A stretch of DNA of 42,675 bases from Stutzerimonas stutzeri (GTDB lineage Bacteria > Pseudomonadota > Gammaproteobacteria > Pseudomonadales > Pseudomonadaceae): NCBI RefSeq assembly GCF_024448955.1, contig NZ_JAMOIH010000024.1:1-42675 (forward strand), read 5' to 3'. The translations under genes were made by a program, and so were the position numbers. The notes beneath the pieces are model-generated. The model saw only the letters and a list, made by a program, of their open reading frames with translations, was not told the DNA's origin and did no database searches. Below are positions 1-11,631 of this stretch, one piece after another; the first letter of the stretch is position 1, and every line of letters begins with the position of its first letter.

Positions 1-33
1 CCCAGAAATGCATGTCAACGGTGTTTTCACCCT

Positions 34-1233
34 TTACTCAGCTAGAAGCGAAACCCGCCCGAACGCTTTCTTGCCAGCCTGACAGATATGGCTGTGACCG
101 AGCCTGAAGATAAACTCCCGATCGACGACCTCACCATCCACCCGCACACCTCCTGACGTAAGCAGGTCACGCGCCACCGCCGCATTCTTAACCAACCCCG
201 CACGGTTCAGCACCGAGGCGATAGGCATATCTTCAGAGGAGCACAACTCGATCTCTGGGATATCCTCAGGCAGCTCGCCATCTTTCATTCTATTGCCTGC
301 GGAACGATAAGCTGTAGCAGCAGCCTCTTCGCCGTGAAATCGAGCAACAATCTCTTCTGCCAGCTTGATCTTGATATCGCGCGGGTTGGCGCCCCGCTCC
401 ACGTCCGCCTGAAACTCTTCGATCTCACCCATATCGCGGAAACTCAACAGCTCGAAGTAACGCCACATAAGCCCATCCGGGATCGACACCAGCTTGCTAT
501 ACATGACACCTGGTACCTCCTGGATCCCAACGTAGTTGCCGAGCGACTTGGACATTTTCTTTACGCCATCCAGCCCCTCAAGGAGCGGCATCGTGACTAT
601 GCATTGCGACTCTTGCCCATACGAGCGCTGCAGCTCGCGCCCCATCAAGAGATTGAATTTCTGGTCCGTGCCACCAAGCTCGACATCCGCCCGAAGCGCA
701 ACGGAGTCGTAACCCTGAACCAATGGGTAGAGAAACTCGTGAATAGCTATTGGCTGATTGGTCGAGTACCGCTTACTGAAGTCATCACGCTCCAGCATTC
801 GGGCGACCGTATACTGTGATGCCAGACGGATAAAGTCCGACGGCGTCAGTTCATCCATCCAGCTTGAGTTGAAGGCGACCTCGGTCTTGGCCGGATCAAG
901 AATTTTGAAGACCTGATTCTTATAGGTTTCGGCATTCTCCAAAACCTGGTCGCGCGTCAAAGGAGGGCGGGTTGCGCTTTTGCCACTAGGGTCACCAATC
1001 ATTCCGGTGAAATCCCCTATAAGGAAGACCACCTGATGCCCCAACTCCTGGAATTGACGCAACTTATTAATAAGCACCGTATGACCGAGATGCAAATCCG
1101 GAGCAGTCGGGTCGAAACCAGCCTTGATCCGCAGCGGGACGCCACGCTCAAGCTTGCTGACTAACTCTGCCTCGACGAGCACTTCATCAGCGCCCCGCTT
1201 GATCATCGACAACTGCTCTTGAACCGATTGCAT
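34..1233 (-). CDS. tyrS: Tyrosyl-tRNA synthetase (TyrZ-like)
   Basis: Cytoplasmic class I aminoacyl-tRNA synthetase that charges tRNA-Tyr. The class I signature reads HLGH near residues 48-51 and the second signature KMSKS lies near residue 230, followed by a C-terminal S4-like RNA-binding region. I chose the ATG at 1233 (399 aa) over an upstream in-frame ATG at 1293, because a GGAGGCC-type ribosome site lies just before it and the extra 20 residues do not look like the family. The length fits the TyrZ-type enzyme that Pseudomonas carries at this locus; a second tyrS elsewhere is likely but cannot be seen here. It is divergent from mepM. The function call is secure. Confidence 0.96.
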   Translation of the reverse strand: MQSVQEQLSMIKRGADEVLVEAELVSKLERGVPLRIKAGFDPTAPDLHLGHTVLINKLRQFQELGHQVVFLIGDFTGMIGDPSGKSATRPPLTRDQVLENAETYKNQVFKILDPAKTEVAFNSSWMDELTPSDFIRLASQYTVARMLERDDFSKRYSTNQPIAIHEFLYPLVQGYDSVALRADVELGGTDQKFNLLMGRELQRSYGQESQCIVTMPLLEGLDGVKKMSKSLGNYVGIQEVPGVMYSKLVSIPDGLMWRYFELLSFRDMGEIEEFQADVERGANPRDIKIKLAEEIVARFHGEEAAATAYRSAGNRMKDGELPEDIPEIELCSSEDMPIASVLNRAGLVKNAAVARDLLTSGGVRVDGEVVDREFIFRLGHSHICQAGKKAFGRVSLLAE

Positions 1234-1337
1234 CGGAGGCCTCATCCAGAAAACAAAGGCGGTAAACCTTACAAGAACGCCGGGAAAATTCAACGCTCTC
1301 GAATCTTGACCAACGATCAGCGAGCCCTAACCAAGGG

Positions 1338-1366
1338 TTGCCTCGACAGCATTTTGATTATATTTT
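1338..1366 (+). promoter_or_regulatory. Candidate sigma-70 promoter for mepM
   Basis: TTGCCT at 1338-1343 and TATTTT at 1361-1366 are separated by 17 bases, about 50 bases before the mepM ATG. Each hexamer matches the consensus at four of six positions. It lies in the AT-rich gap between the divergent tyrS and mepM. This is a visual match only. Confidence 0.3.
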
Positions 1367-1415
1367 AGACAGATATTTTCCCTGTACAAAATATCGCCAG
1401 ACACCTAGACATCTA

Positions 1416-3904
<2,489 letters not shown>

Positions 3905-3935
3905 CGCTCACTGTTCATCATCCCGACGGACAAAC

Positions 3936-3966
3936 AAAAACACCGTGCCAGGCACGGTGTTTTTTG
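3936..3966. terminator. Bidirectional terminator between anmK and erpA
   Basis: CACCGTGCC at 3941-3949 and GGCACGGTG at 3951-3959 form a tight hairpin, flanked by an A-run on the left and a T-run on the right. It can therefore end the convergent anmK and erpA transcripts in both directions. Confidence 0.88.
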
Positions 3967-3984
3967 CTTTTTAGAGAACACGCA

Positions 3985-4335
3985 TTAGATCGAGAAGGAC
4001 TGTCCGCAACCACAGGTCGTCGTGGCGTTCGGGTTCTTGATAATGAAGCGAGAGCCTTCCAAGCCTTCCTGATAGTCGACCTCGGCCCCGGCGAGATACT
4101 GGTAGCTCATCGGATCCACCACAAGACTCACGCCCTCGCGCTCGATGATGGTGTCATCTTCTGCAAGGTCTTCATCGAAGGTGAAACCATATTGAAAACC
4201 AGAGCAGCCGCCACCTGTGACGAAGACACGCAACTTCAGTCGCGGATTACCCTCTTCATCGACCAGACTCTTCACCTTACTCGCGGCACCCTGACTGAAC
4301 TGAATCGCGGTGGGCGTGAAGGATTCGACACTCAT
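3985..4335 (-). CDS. erpA: Iron-sulfur cluster insertion protein ErpA
   Basis: A-type carrier that delivers Fe-S clusters to apo-proteins such as the isoprenoid enzymes IspG and IspH. The 116-aa length is typical. The three cluster-binding cysteines are present: C44 in GGGCSGF, and C108 and C110 in the C-terminal CGCG motif. An AGGAG ribosome site precedes the ATG at 4335. It lies 137 bases downstream of argC on the same strand. I see no clear IscR box, but I could not search for one systematically. Confidence 0.95.
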   Translation of the reverse strand: MSVESFTPTAIQFSQGAASKVKSLVDEEGNPRLKLRVFVTGGGCSGFQYGFTFDEDLAEDDTIIEREGVSLVVDPMSYQYLAGAEVDYQEGLEGSRFIIKNPNATTTCGCGQSFSI

Positions 4336-4472
4336 TCGGTACTCCTAGCGCGGGAGCGCTCATTACTGCGTTGACGCGGCATTATCGGCTTCCCCTACAA
4401 AAATGGTCAACTATTCATCCGCAAGCAACCCGTTGAGATGCCGCGCTTGAACAGCGCGACTGACGGCATTGA

Positions 4473-5507
4473 TCAAGGCAGCAGCGCCGCGTTGCTCAAG
4501 CCGAGCCGCTCATCCAGACCGAAGGCAATGTTCATGTTCTGCAGCGCCTGACCAGAAGCACCTTTGACCAGATTGTCGATGACCGATAACACGACAACCA
4601 AGTCGCCGCCTTGTGGGCGATGGACGGCGATGCGGCACATGTTGGCGCCGCGCACGCTACGGGTTTCAGGATGGCTACCGGCAGGCATCACGTCGACAAA
4701 CGGCTCATTGGCGTAGCGCTGCTCGTAAAGAGCCTGCAGATCCACAGTGGTGTCTGCCACCGTTGCGTAGAGCGTCGCATGAATACCGCGGATCATCGGC
4801 GTGAGGTGCGGAACGAAGGTCAGCCCCACCTGCCCTTTGGCTGCGCGGCGCAAGCCCTGGGTGATTTCAGGCAGGTGGCGATGACCTTTGACTGCGTAAG
4901 CCATCATGCTTTCGCCCGCCTCGGTGAACAGAGAACCAATTTTCGCGGCGCGCCCGGCACCACTGACGCCCGATTTGCAGTCGGCGATCAGGCGCGATGC
5001 GTCTGCCAAGCCGTTTTCGAGGAGCGGCAGATAGCCGAGCTGGGTAGCGGTCGGATAACAACCGGGGACGGCGATCAACCGAGCGCCCTTGATCTGCTCT
5101 CGATTGACCTCCGGCAGACCATAGACGGCTTCGGGTAACAGCGCCGTCGCTCCATGTGGCTGGCCGTACCACTTGGTCCACTCATCGGCATCCTGTAGAC
5201 GGAAGTCCGCTGACAGATCGATGACTCTGGTCCCCGCATCCAGCAATTCAGCCGCCAACGCATGAGCGACGCCATGGGGAGTTGCGAAAAAAACCACATC
5301 GCAAGAGCCGAGCGTTGCGGTATCAGGCACGCTGAAGGCCAGCTCGTCATAGTGGCCTCGCAGGTTCGGATACATGTCCGTGACCTTCACCCCTTTCTCG
5401 GAGCGAGAGGTGATCACAGCCACTTCGGCTTGGGGGTGTTGCGCCAACAGACGCAGCAGTTCAACTCCGGTGTAGCCTGTACCGCCAACGATTCCGACTT
5501 TGACCAT
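4473..5507 (-). CDS. argC: N-acetyl-gamma-glutamyl-phosphate reductase
   Basis: NADPH-dependent reductase for the third step of arginine synthesis, converting N-acetylglutamyl-phosphate to the semialdehyde. The N-terminal Rossmann motif [10 protein letters not shown] is at residues 5-14. The catalytic cysteine is C150, in the motif [10 protein letters not shown]. The 344-aa length is normal for the type 1 enzyme. A GAGG site precedes the ATG. It is divergent from hemJ across about 130 bases. No obvious ARG box was recognised. Confidence 0.96.
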   Translation of the reverse strand: MVKVGIVGGTGYTGVELLRLLAQHPQAEVAVITSRSEKGVKVTDMYPNLRGHYDELAFSVPDTATLGSCDVVFFATPHGVAHALAAELLDAGTRVIDLSADFRLQDADEWTKWYGQPHGATALLPEAVYGLPEVNREQIKGARLIAVPGCYPTATQLGYLPLLENGLADASRLIADCKSGVSGAGRAAKIGSLFTEAGESMMAYAVKGHRHLPEITQGLRRAAKGQVGLTFVPHLTPMIRGIHATLYATVADTTVDLQALYEQRYANEPFVDVMPAGSHPETRSVRGANMCRIAVHRPQGGDLVVVLSVIDNLVKGASGQALQNMNIAFGLDERLGLSNAALLP

Positions 5508-5640
5508 GAGCTGCCTCGCGCACTGGATGAAAAAGAACGACGATGATAAAGGTGCCTGCGTCCAGGGCCAACCACTCAGGTGACGCGACGACAGTCATGC
5601 CACTACTATCAGACCGACTTTCATACCAAGGACTTCCTGA

Positions 5641-6069
5641 ATGCTCTATCTATGGCTGAAAGCCCTGCACATCGTTGCGATCGTCTGCTGGTTCGCCGGG
5701 CTGTTTTATTTGCCAAGGCTGTTCGTTTATCACGCCATGAGTGAGGACGCGACCAGCCGCGAACGATTCCAAGTAATGGAGAGAAAGCTCTATCGGGGCA
5801 TTATGATGCCCTCAATGATCGCTACTCTCCTGTTCGGAATAGGCATGATCGCGCTGAACCCCGCGCTGTTCAGTACCGGCGGCTGGCTGCATGCCAAAAT
5901 CGCACTGGTTGTATTGCTGATTGGCTATCACCACGTCTGCGGCGCCCAGCTTAAGCGCTTCGCACGCAACGAGAACACGCGCAGTCACGTGTTCTATCGT
6001 TGGTTCAATGAGTTTCCGGTGTTGCTATTGCTGGCCATTGTGATTCTAGTGGTCGTCAAACCATTCTGA
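5641..6069 (+). CDS. hemJ: Protoporphyrinogen IX oxidase HemJ
   Basis: Small integral-membrane protein of 142 aa with four predicted transmembrane segments. It belongs to the HemJ family, which performs the penultimate step of haem synthesis in many proteobacteria lacking HemG or HemY. The conserved His near the N-terminus (H10, in KALHIVAIVCWFAG) and the Lys of the third helix (K86, in WLHAKIAL) are both present. AAGGA lies at good spacing before the ATG. The nitronate monooxygenase gene starts 17 bases downstream, suggesting co-transcription. Confidence 0.93.
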   Translation: MLYLWLKALHIVAIVCWFAGLFYLPRLFVYHAMSEDATSRERFQVMERKLYRGIMMPSMIATLLFGIGMIALNPALFSTGGWLHAKIALVVLLIGYHHVCGAQLKRFARNENTRSHVFYRWFNEFPVLLLLAIVILVVVKPF

Positions 6070-6086
6070 AATCGATAGGAACCGTC

Positions 6087-7055
6087 ATGTCGCTACCAGC
6101 ATTTCTTGAGGAAAGCCTGCGTCTGCCTCTAGTGGCCGCGCCCATGTTTCTGGTATCCAACCCATCGCTCGTGGCGGCCTGCTGCCGCAACGGCGTTGTG
6201 GGCAGTTTTCCAGCACTCAATCAGCGGGAGAGCAGCGGATTTCGTGATTGGTTACAGGAAATCGACGAGCATCTCTCGCCCATGCAGAAGCCTGCGCCAT
6301 ATGCCGTCAACCTGATCGTGCATCACAGCAACCCGCGGTTGCAGGCGGACCTTGCGATCTGCGTGGAACAGCGGGTGCCGATCGTCATCACCAGTCTCGG
6401 CGCCGTGAAGGAACTAGTGGATGCCGTACACAGCTATGGCGGTCTGGTCTTCCATGATGTCACCACGCGCCGGCATGCGGAAAAGGCCGCCAAAGCCGGT
6501 GTCGATGGCCTGATTGCGGTTGCGGCCGGTGCCGGTGGTCATGCCGGCACTTGGAGTCCTTTCGCGCTGATCGCCGAGATCCGCCAGTTCTTCGATAAAA
6601 CCCTGTTACTGTCTGGCTGCCTCAGTCATGGCCACGAAATATTCGCAGCGCAGATGCTGGGCGCTGATCTCGCATATATGGGAACGCGCTTTATCGCCAG
6701 CCGCGAAAGCCAGGCCTCCGACGAATACAAGCAGATGCTGTTGCAGGCCCACGCGGCGGATATCGTTCACACCGCCGCAGTGTCAGGTGTGCCGGCGAGC
6801 TTTCTGCGCCAAAGCCTGCAGCAAGCCGGCTACGATGAGGAACGTCTGCGATCGACAGGCAAAATGGACTACGGCGAAAAGCTCAAACCGGTAAGCGATG
6901 AAGCCAAAGCATGGAAAACCGTCTGGTCCGCAGGCCAGGGCGTCGGCGAGATAAATGACCTGCCGAGCGCCGAAGATCTGATCGCACGCCTGGATCGCGA
7001 ATATCAGGAAGCCCATCGCCATGCGGCACGGCTCGCCCAGCAATGGCAGCGGTAA
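6087..7055 (+). CDS. Nitronate monooxygenase (2-nitropropane dioxygenase family)
   Basis: FMN-dependent TIM-barrel enzyme of 322 aa, predicted to oxidise toxic nitronates such as propionate-3-nitronate. The family's glycine-rich flavin-binding blocks are visible: AAGAGGHAGTWSPF near residues 150-163, LSGCLSHGHE, and GADLAYMGTRF. A start at 6087 is supported by AGGA six bases upstream. It follows hemJ in a likely two-gene unit. The exact substrate cannot be told from sequence, as the family also contains FabK-like enoyl-ACP reductases. Confidence 0.88.
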   Translation: MSLPAFLEESLRLPLVAAPMFLVSNPSLVAACCRNGVVGSFPALNQRESSGFRDWLQEIDEHLSPMQKPAPYAVNLIVHHSNPRLQADLAICVEQRVPIVITSLGAVKELVDAVHSYGGLVFHDVTTRRHAEKAAKAGVDGLIAVAAGAGGHAGTWSPFALIAEIRQFFDKTLLLSGCLSHGHEIFAAQMLGADLAYMGTRFIASRESQASDEYKQMLLQAHAADIVHTAAVSGVPASFLRQSLQQAGYDEERLRSTGKMDYGEKLKPVSDEAKAWKTVWSAGQGVGEINDLPSAEDLIARLDREYQEAHRHAARLAQQWQR

Positions 7056-7237
7056 TAGCAACGCCAGTTGTTTCGCAAGGCTGGGCGCGAACAGTATTAA
7101 CGCGGCTCAACGCCTCGGATTAGCGATACCGTAACGCGGGGGCCGGCAAATGAATCACTCAGCTCGCCGCCGCACCGGATGGTCGCCGAGCCCTCGCTGC
7201 GTAGCCACGCGACAAAGTGCCTGCGAGACCGACCCAA

Positions 7238-8713
7238 TTAAGCCAATACCGTGCGCCCCGAAGCCCAACTACGCAGATCATCCAGCGCTTCAGCCATCAC
7301 GACCGAAAGCGGCGACGTCGCCCGGATGCACTCCAGCATCATGGCTTGATCCGGTTCGCGGGATTGCGCCTGCCCGGTGTAAACGGCCGAAACCACCACC
7401 TGCTCGATTTCAGCACCGGAGAAACCATCGCAAGCACAGGCCAGCCTCCGCAGATCGAAACAGCTGGCATCCAGCTCGCGCCGCGCCAGATGAATGCGGA
7501 AGATTTCGGCACGAGTAGACTCATCGGGCAGATCGACAAAGAACAGCTCATCGAAGCGCCCCTTGCGCAACAGCTCCGGCGCAAGGCGATCCACCGCGTT
7601 GGCGGTCGCCACCATGAACACCGGTGCGTCACGCTCGGCCATCCAGGTAAGCAAAGTACCCAATACCCGCTGACTGACGCCGCTATCCATATCTCCAGTG
7701 GCGAGACCCTTTTCCATCTCATCCATCCACAACACGCAAGGCGCCATCTGCTCGGCCAGTTTCAGCGCCTCCCGCAGGTTACGCTCGGTCTCTCCGAAGA
7801 ACTTGTTGTACAGGCAACCGAAGTCCAGGCGCAGCAAAGGCAAGCCCCAAAGCCCCGCCACCGCTTTAGCGGCCATACTCTTGCCGCCGCCCTGAACCCC
7901 GACGAGCATCACTCCGCGAGGCATATCGGACCTGTGGCCAGCAAAAAAGGCCGCCCTGCGCTCGCCCAGCCAGCGCTTAAAATTTTCCAACCCGCCAACA
8001 TCGGCAAAGCGTGCTGTCTCGTACTCGAAACTGAGTACGCCATCCATGTCGAGCAGCTCGAACTTCTTACGATTGAGTTCCGGCAGATCGTCTTGAGTAA
8101 TAGCTCCGTCATCACAGACCAAGCTATGCGCCAGACTGCGAGCCTCAGCGTGGCTAAGGCCTCGCAGATTCTTAACGACCTGCTGCAGCGTGCGGTTATC
8201 GGTGCGCACCCGCATGCCGCGATTGCGCTCGCTCCAACGCGTCGCCTCGTCGCGCACGATACTCAACAACTCCTCTTCGGAGGGCAGGCTCAGACTGAAC
8301 CGAGCTGCATATCGCTGAACCTCCGCCGGCAGTTTGAATGCATGCGACACCAGCACCAGCGTCGGTGCTGACGGCCCCTGCGCCATGGCAATTTCTTTCA
8401 ATAGTCGAACGACGCGTGGTTCATCGAGAAAGGGATGCATATCGCAGAACACATAGAGATTGCCGAGCGGATCATACTTGACGCTTTTCAATGCGACTTC
8501 CACCGAGCAGCTTTCGCCTGCATCCAGCGCCTCACCGCCGAACGCCAGATGCCTGAGCCCCTCGGTGACGGACCAGAGGTGAAGCGCAAGGCCGCGGCTG
8601 ACAGCCAGCCCAGTCAGCGTTTCAAGCACCCGCCGCTCATCCCAGGATTCGATCACAACCAATCGGACCCTTGATTCAAGCACCAGCACCAGATCGCGGA
8701 TGTCGTTCTTCAT
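7238..8713 (-). CDS. Ycf46-like AAA+ ATPase
   Basis: A 491-aa protein with a poorly conserved N-terminal half and a classic AAA+ module in the C-terminal half. Walker A is GVQGGGKS (residues 272-279) and Walker B is CVLWMDE (326-332). A second region of homology ends in RKGRFDELFFVDLP near residue 400, with candidate arginine fingers. The layout matches the Ycf46 family of chloroplasts and bacteria, whose molecular role is not firmly known; a link to photosynthesis or CO2 use was proposed in cyanobacteria. A GGAGGT site supports the ATG at 8713. It is divergent from the HIT gene and convergent with the nitronate monooxygenase. PAO1 has an AAA ATPase at the matching place. Confidence 0.85.
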   Translation of the reverse strand: MKNDIRDLVLVLESRVRLVVIESWDERRVLETLTGLAVSRGLALHLWSVTEGLRHLAFGGEALDAGESCSVEVALKSVKYDPLGNLYVFCDMHPFLDEPRVVRLLKEIAMAQGPSAPTLVLVSHAFKLPAEVQRYAARFSLSLPSEEELLSIVRDEATRWSERNRGMRVRTDNRTLQQVVKNLRGLSHAEARSLAHSLVCDDGAITQDDLPELNRKKFELLDMDGVLSFEYETARFADVGGLENFKRWLGERRAAFFAGHRSDMPRGVMLVGVQGGGKSMAAKAVAGLWGLPLLRLDFGCLYNKFFGETERNLREALKLAEQMAPCVLWMDEMEKGLATGDMDSGVSQRVLGTLLTWMAERDAPVFMVATANAVDRLAPELLRKGRFDELFFVDLPDESTRAEIFRIHLARRELDASCFDLRRLACACDGFSGAEIEQVVVSAVYTGQAQSREPDQAMMLECIRATSPLSVVMAEALDDLRSWASGRTVLA

Positions 8714-8793
8714 GCGTTACCTCCGTGTAGCGGCTGACCAGCCACAAAAGCGCCTGTTACACTGCCTAATCGTTCCCACGCTGGAGAAACGCC

Positions 8794-9135
8794 ATGGATT
8801 GTCTGTTCTGCAAGATCGTGGCTGGGGATATCCCCGCGCACAAGCTTTATGAAGATGATCAGGTCGTCGCCTTCAACGACATCGCGCCGCAGGCGCCCGT
8901 GCACTTCCTCGTCATTCCGAAGAAGCACATCGCGACCCTCCACGACCTGAGCGAAGATGACGACAAAGCGCTCGCTGGTCATATCCTTTTCACGGCTCAG
9001 CGTCTCGCCGAAGAACAGGGCTGTCAGGAAGGCTTTCGTGTCGTGATGAACTGCAACGACCTTGGGGGCCAGACGGTCTACCACATCCATATGCATGTGC
9101 TCGGCCAGCGCCAAATGCATTGGCCGCCGGGCTGA
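8794..9135 (+). CDS. HIT family purine nucleotide hydrolase (HinT-like)
   Basis: Small soluble protein of 113 aa in the histidine-triad superfamily. The triad lies at H97, H99 and H101 in VYHIHMHVLG, and the N-terminal CLFC pair with H50 is the usual zinc-site arrangement. HinT enzymes hydrolyse purine phosphoramidates and aminoacyl-adenylates. GGAG lies nine bases before the start. It is followed 63 bases later by coq7. The exact physiological substrate is unknown. Confidence 0.93.
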   Translation: MDCLFCKIVAGDIPAHKLYEDDQVVAFNDIAPQAPVHFLVIPKKHIATLHDLSEDDDKALAGHILFTAQRLAEEQGCQEGFRVVMNCNDLGGQTVYHIHMHVLGQRQMHWPPG

Positions 9136-9198
9136 TCACGAACTCGTCCGCACCACTTCCGATCACATCAAGGCTGCTCCGAATCACTTGGAGGCGAA

Positions 9199-9846
9199 AT
9201 GCCCAACCAACGCCAATACTCCCCTGCCGATCGTTTGCTGATGCAAGCCGATGCGGCATTGCGAACGCTGCTCCCCTTCAGCGGCCAACCCCACCGCCCT
9301 ACACCTGCGGTATTGAAGAACGAGACCGAGCTGAGCGACAGCGAAGCACGTCACGTTGCCGGTCTGATGCGAATCAATCACACCGGCGAAGTCTGTGCAC
9401 AGGCGCTGTACCAGGGACAGGCGTTGACCGCGCGATTACCGAGAGTGCGCGAAGCGATGGAGCGAGCCGCCGACGAGGAAATCGACCATCTGGCCTGGTG
9501 CGAACAGCGCATCCACCAACTGGGCAGCCATACCAGTGTGCTCAACCCGCTGTTTTATGGTCTGTCGTTCGGCATCGGCGCGTCTGCTGGCCTGATCAGC
9601 GACCGGATCAGCCTGGGCTTCGTTGCCGCGACAGAGGATCAAGTCTGCAAGCATCTCGACGAGCATCTGGAGCAGATCCCGGCGAGCGACGAAAAGTCCC
9701 GAGCCATTCTCGAGCAAATGCGGACGGACGAAGCGCAGCATTCGACCGCCGCTCTCGATGCCGGTGGCTTGCGCTTCCCGGCACCCATCAAATTCGGGAT
9801 GAGTCTGATGGCCAAAGCCATGACCAAAAGCACCTACCGGATCTGA
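9199..9846 (+). CDS. coq7: Demethoxyubiquinone hydroxylase
   Basis: Di-iron monooxygenase for the last hydroxylation of the ubiquinone ring, the Coq7-type alternative to UbiF. The carboxylate and histidine ligands are all visible: E64, E94, H97, E146, E178 and H181, in two ExxH pairs. The 215-aa length is normal. GGAGG precedes the ATG. The protein should sit at the inner face of the membrane through hydrophobic helices near residues 118-142. A hairpin terminator follows the stop. Confidence 0.95.
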   Translation: MPNQRQYSPADRLLMQADAALRTLLPFSGQPHRPTPAVLKNETELSDSEARHVAGLMRINHTGEVCAQALYQGQALTARLPRVREAMERAADEEIDHLAWCEQRIHQLGSHTSVLNPLFYGLSFGIGASAGLISDRISLGFVAATEDQVCKHLDEHLEQIPASDEKSRAILEQMRTDEAQHSTAALDAGGLRFPAPIKFGMSLMAKAMTKSTYRI

Positions 9847-9857
9847 GCTGAAGCTGG

Positions 9858-9900
9858 CTCAAGCTGGGACCGCCTGTCCTCCAGCTTGGGCTTCTTCTTT
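9858..9900 (+). terminator. Probable terminator after coq7
   Basis: CAAGCTGG (9860-9867) pairs perfectly with CCAGCTTG (9881-9888), and the stem extends three more pairs with one wobble. The T-rich tail ends with CTTCTTCTTT. The stem sequence resembles the dispersed AGCTGG repeats elsewhere in the window. Confidence 0.6.
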
Positions 9901-9964
9901 AGGCTTACCGCCTCGCGACAACCTTTTCCGACCTTGCAGGCACAGCCTGCTCAGCTTATCGCTG

Positions 9965-10762
9965 TCAGCTCGGCATATTGCGAGCGTAGAAGATTTCCAG
10001 CATCTCGTGACGCAAACGGTCTTCCACCTGCTTGCGCTGCTCCGGCAGAAGATTGCTAGTGGCGTCACCGAACAGATAGTTCTCCAGCTCGAAGTCTTTC
10101 AGCAGCATCTTGGTGTGAAACAGATTCTCCTGATAGACGTTGACGTCGGTCATCTGATAGGCCGAGCGAGTGTCTTCGGAGAGGTAGTTCTGAATCGAGT
10201 TGATCTCGTGATCGATAAAGTGCTTTTTGCCTTCTACATCGCGGGTGAAACCGCGCACGCGATAATCGACGGTGACGATATCCGAATCGAACTGGTGAAT
10301 CAGATAGTTGAGCGCCTTGAGCGGCGAGATGACGCCACAGGTGGAGACATCGATATCCACGCGGAAAGTAGCGATACCGTCGACAGGATGGATTTCGGGG
10401 TAGGTATGAACCGTAATGTGGCTCTTGTCCAAGTGCGCAAGGATGGTATCGGGCAACGGACCGGGGGATTCCTCAATCTGGCTATCAGTCGGAGTAACGG
10501 GCTGCTCCGAGATGAGGATGGTTACGCTCGCGCCCTGCGGCTCGTAATCCTGCCGCGCAATATTGAGAATATTGGCACCAATGATGTCCACGACATCGGT
10601 CAGAATCTGCGTCAACCGCTCCGCGTCATACTGTTCGTCGATGTACTGTACGTACGCCTGCTGGTCTTCCTGCGTTTCGGCATAGCAGATGTCGTAAATA
10701 TTGAAGCTCAAGGACTTCGTCAGGTTGTTGAACCCGTGGAGCTTGAGTTTGCTTTTCACCAT
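9965..10762 (-). CDS. speD: S-adenosylmethionine decarboxylase proenzyme
   Basis: Makes decarboxylated S-adenosylmethionine for spermidine synthesis. The 265-aa protein belongs to the long E. coli-type class. The self-cleavage site is [13 protein letters not shown], with S114 predicted to become the pyruvoyl group after cleavage between K113 and S114. GAGAG lies upstream of the ATG at 10762. A 6-bp inverted repeat (9936-9950) lies downstream of the stop but lacks a T-run. No speE is adjacent; it would have to be elsewhere. Confidence 0.95.
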   Translation of the reverse strand: MVKSKLKLHGFNNLTKSLSFNIYDICYAETQEDQQAYVQYIDEQYDAERLTQILTDVVDIIGANILNIARQDYEPQGASVTILISEQPVTPTDSQIEESPGPLPDTILAHLDKSHITVHTYPEIHPVDGIATFRVDIDVSTCGVISPLKALNYLIHQFDSDIVTVDYRVRGFTRDVEGKKHFIDHEINSIQNYLSEDTRSAYQMTDVNVYQENLFHTKMLLKDFELENYLFGDATSNLLPEQRKQVEDRLRHEMLEIFYARNMPS

Positions 10763-10809
10763 TGGTAACTCTCATTGATGCGGCTTACCGCGTGATTGAA
10801 CATGCCCGT

Positions 10810-10826
10810 CAGATACCTTGTATCTG
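10810..10826. promoter_or_regulatory. Perfect 7-bp inverted repeat upstream of speD
   Basis: CAGATAC and GTATCTG flank a 3-base spacer 48-64 bases before the speD start. It could be an operator or a 5'-leader hairpin. No regulator is known to me for this site. Confidence 0.3.
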
Positions 10827-10879
10827 CGTAGGACGGTATACACCTCTGCGCATTTGCGACTGTGCTGTGCTCTAAGAAA

Positions 10880-10900
10880 CGGCCCCGTTAAAAACGGGGC
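10880..10900 (-). terminator. Hairpin downstream of the OsmC-family gene
   Basis: GCCCCGTT and AACGGGGC form a perfect 8-bp stem with a 3-base loop, about 90 bases past the OsmC stop on the minus strand. The tail there is only weakly T-rich (CGTTTCTTA), so termination is likely but not certain. Confidence 0.55.
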
Positions 10901-10992
10901 GCGCATTATGCAGAGTGATTGCTTGCGGTGCCAGTGCCGGCGAGCGTCTCGGGACAACACGCCAGCGGGCGGGCGCATCGCTGCATGACCCT

Positions 10993-11415
10993 TCAGCCGA
11001 GCTCGACGATCTCGTACTTGTGACTGATTTCCACACCTGCACGCCCGAGCATGATCGAGGCGGAGCAGTATTTTTCTGCCGATAGTTCCACGGCACGCTT
11101 AACCTGCGCCTCTTTCAAACCACGGCCCTTTACGACAAAACGCAGGTGGATCTTGGTAAAAACCTTCGGATCCTCATCGGCACGCTCCGCCTCGAGGAAA
11201 GCTTCGCAGCTTTCTACTGCCTGACGGGACTTCTTCAGAATGCTTACCACATCGAAGTTACTGCAGCCACCGAGCCCCAGCAGAAGCATTTCCATAGGAC
11301 GAACGCCGAGATTGCGCCCGCCATTTTCCGGAGGCCCGTCCATCACCACGACATGACCACTGCCCGACTCGCCAAGAAACATCGCTTCGCCGGCCCACTG
11401 AATGCGCGCTTTCAT
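10993..11415 (-). CDS. OsmC/YhfA family protein
   Basis: A 140-aa member of the OsmC superfamily, which includes thiol-dependent peroxidases for organic hydroperoxides. Two cysteines expected for the active site are present, in LLGLGGCSNFD and RQAVESCEAF. The ATG at 11415 was chosen because GGAG lies at good spacing before it and the resulting length fits the YhfA subgroup; an ATG at 11457 would add 14 residues. It is divergent from vfr, an arrangement also found at the crp-yhfA locus of E. coli. The peroxidase role is inferred from the family. Confidence 0.88.
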   Translation of the reverse strand: MKARIQWAGEAMFLGESGSGHVVVMDGPPENGGRNLGVRPMEMLLLGLGGCSNFDVVSILKKSRQAVESCEAFLEAERADEDPKVFTKIHLRFVVKGRGLKEAQVKRAVELSAEKYCSASIMLGRAGVEISHKYEIVELG

Positions 11416-11509
11416 CAATAGACTCCGATTAAAAAGAGCGAAGCTTAACATGACCAACGTCTGCGACCGGGCACACCAATCCGACGAAATGAATGCGTTG
11501 AAGTTGATA

Positions 11510-11539
11510 TTCGTGTCGCAGTTTTGTTGTCGACACGAA
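11510..11539. promoter_or_regulatory. Perfect 9-bp inverted repeat upstream of vfr
   Basis: TTCGTGTCG (11510-11518) and CGACACGAA (11531-11539) are separated by 12 bases in the gap between the OsmC-family gene and vfr. The half-sites are 21 bases apart centre to centre, two helical turns, as expected for a dimeric regulator. It does not match the CRP/Vfr consensus (TGTGA-N6-TCACA). Confidence 0.45.
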
Positions 11540-11631
11540 CCGGTCTGTTAAGCTCCCTCGGCGCTGACAACAGAACTCAGTCACACATAATAAGAATCTG
11601 CCTTCTATTGGATATCTTCCGGGACTACAGC

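Noticed and set aside
4442..4458. Terminator after argC (CGCGCT-TGAAC-AGCGCG)
   Set aside because: Six-bp stem located just beyond the argC stop but without a T-run on the minus strand; too weak to call.
7217..8371. 384-codon open frame opposite the AAA ATPase
   Set aside because: The minus-strand frame has Walker motifs and a good start; the plus-strand product is low-complexity and unlike any family.
11510..11539. Vfr autoregulatory CRP-type box
   Set aside because: Half-sites lack TGTGA/TCACA and the spacing is 12, not 6.
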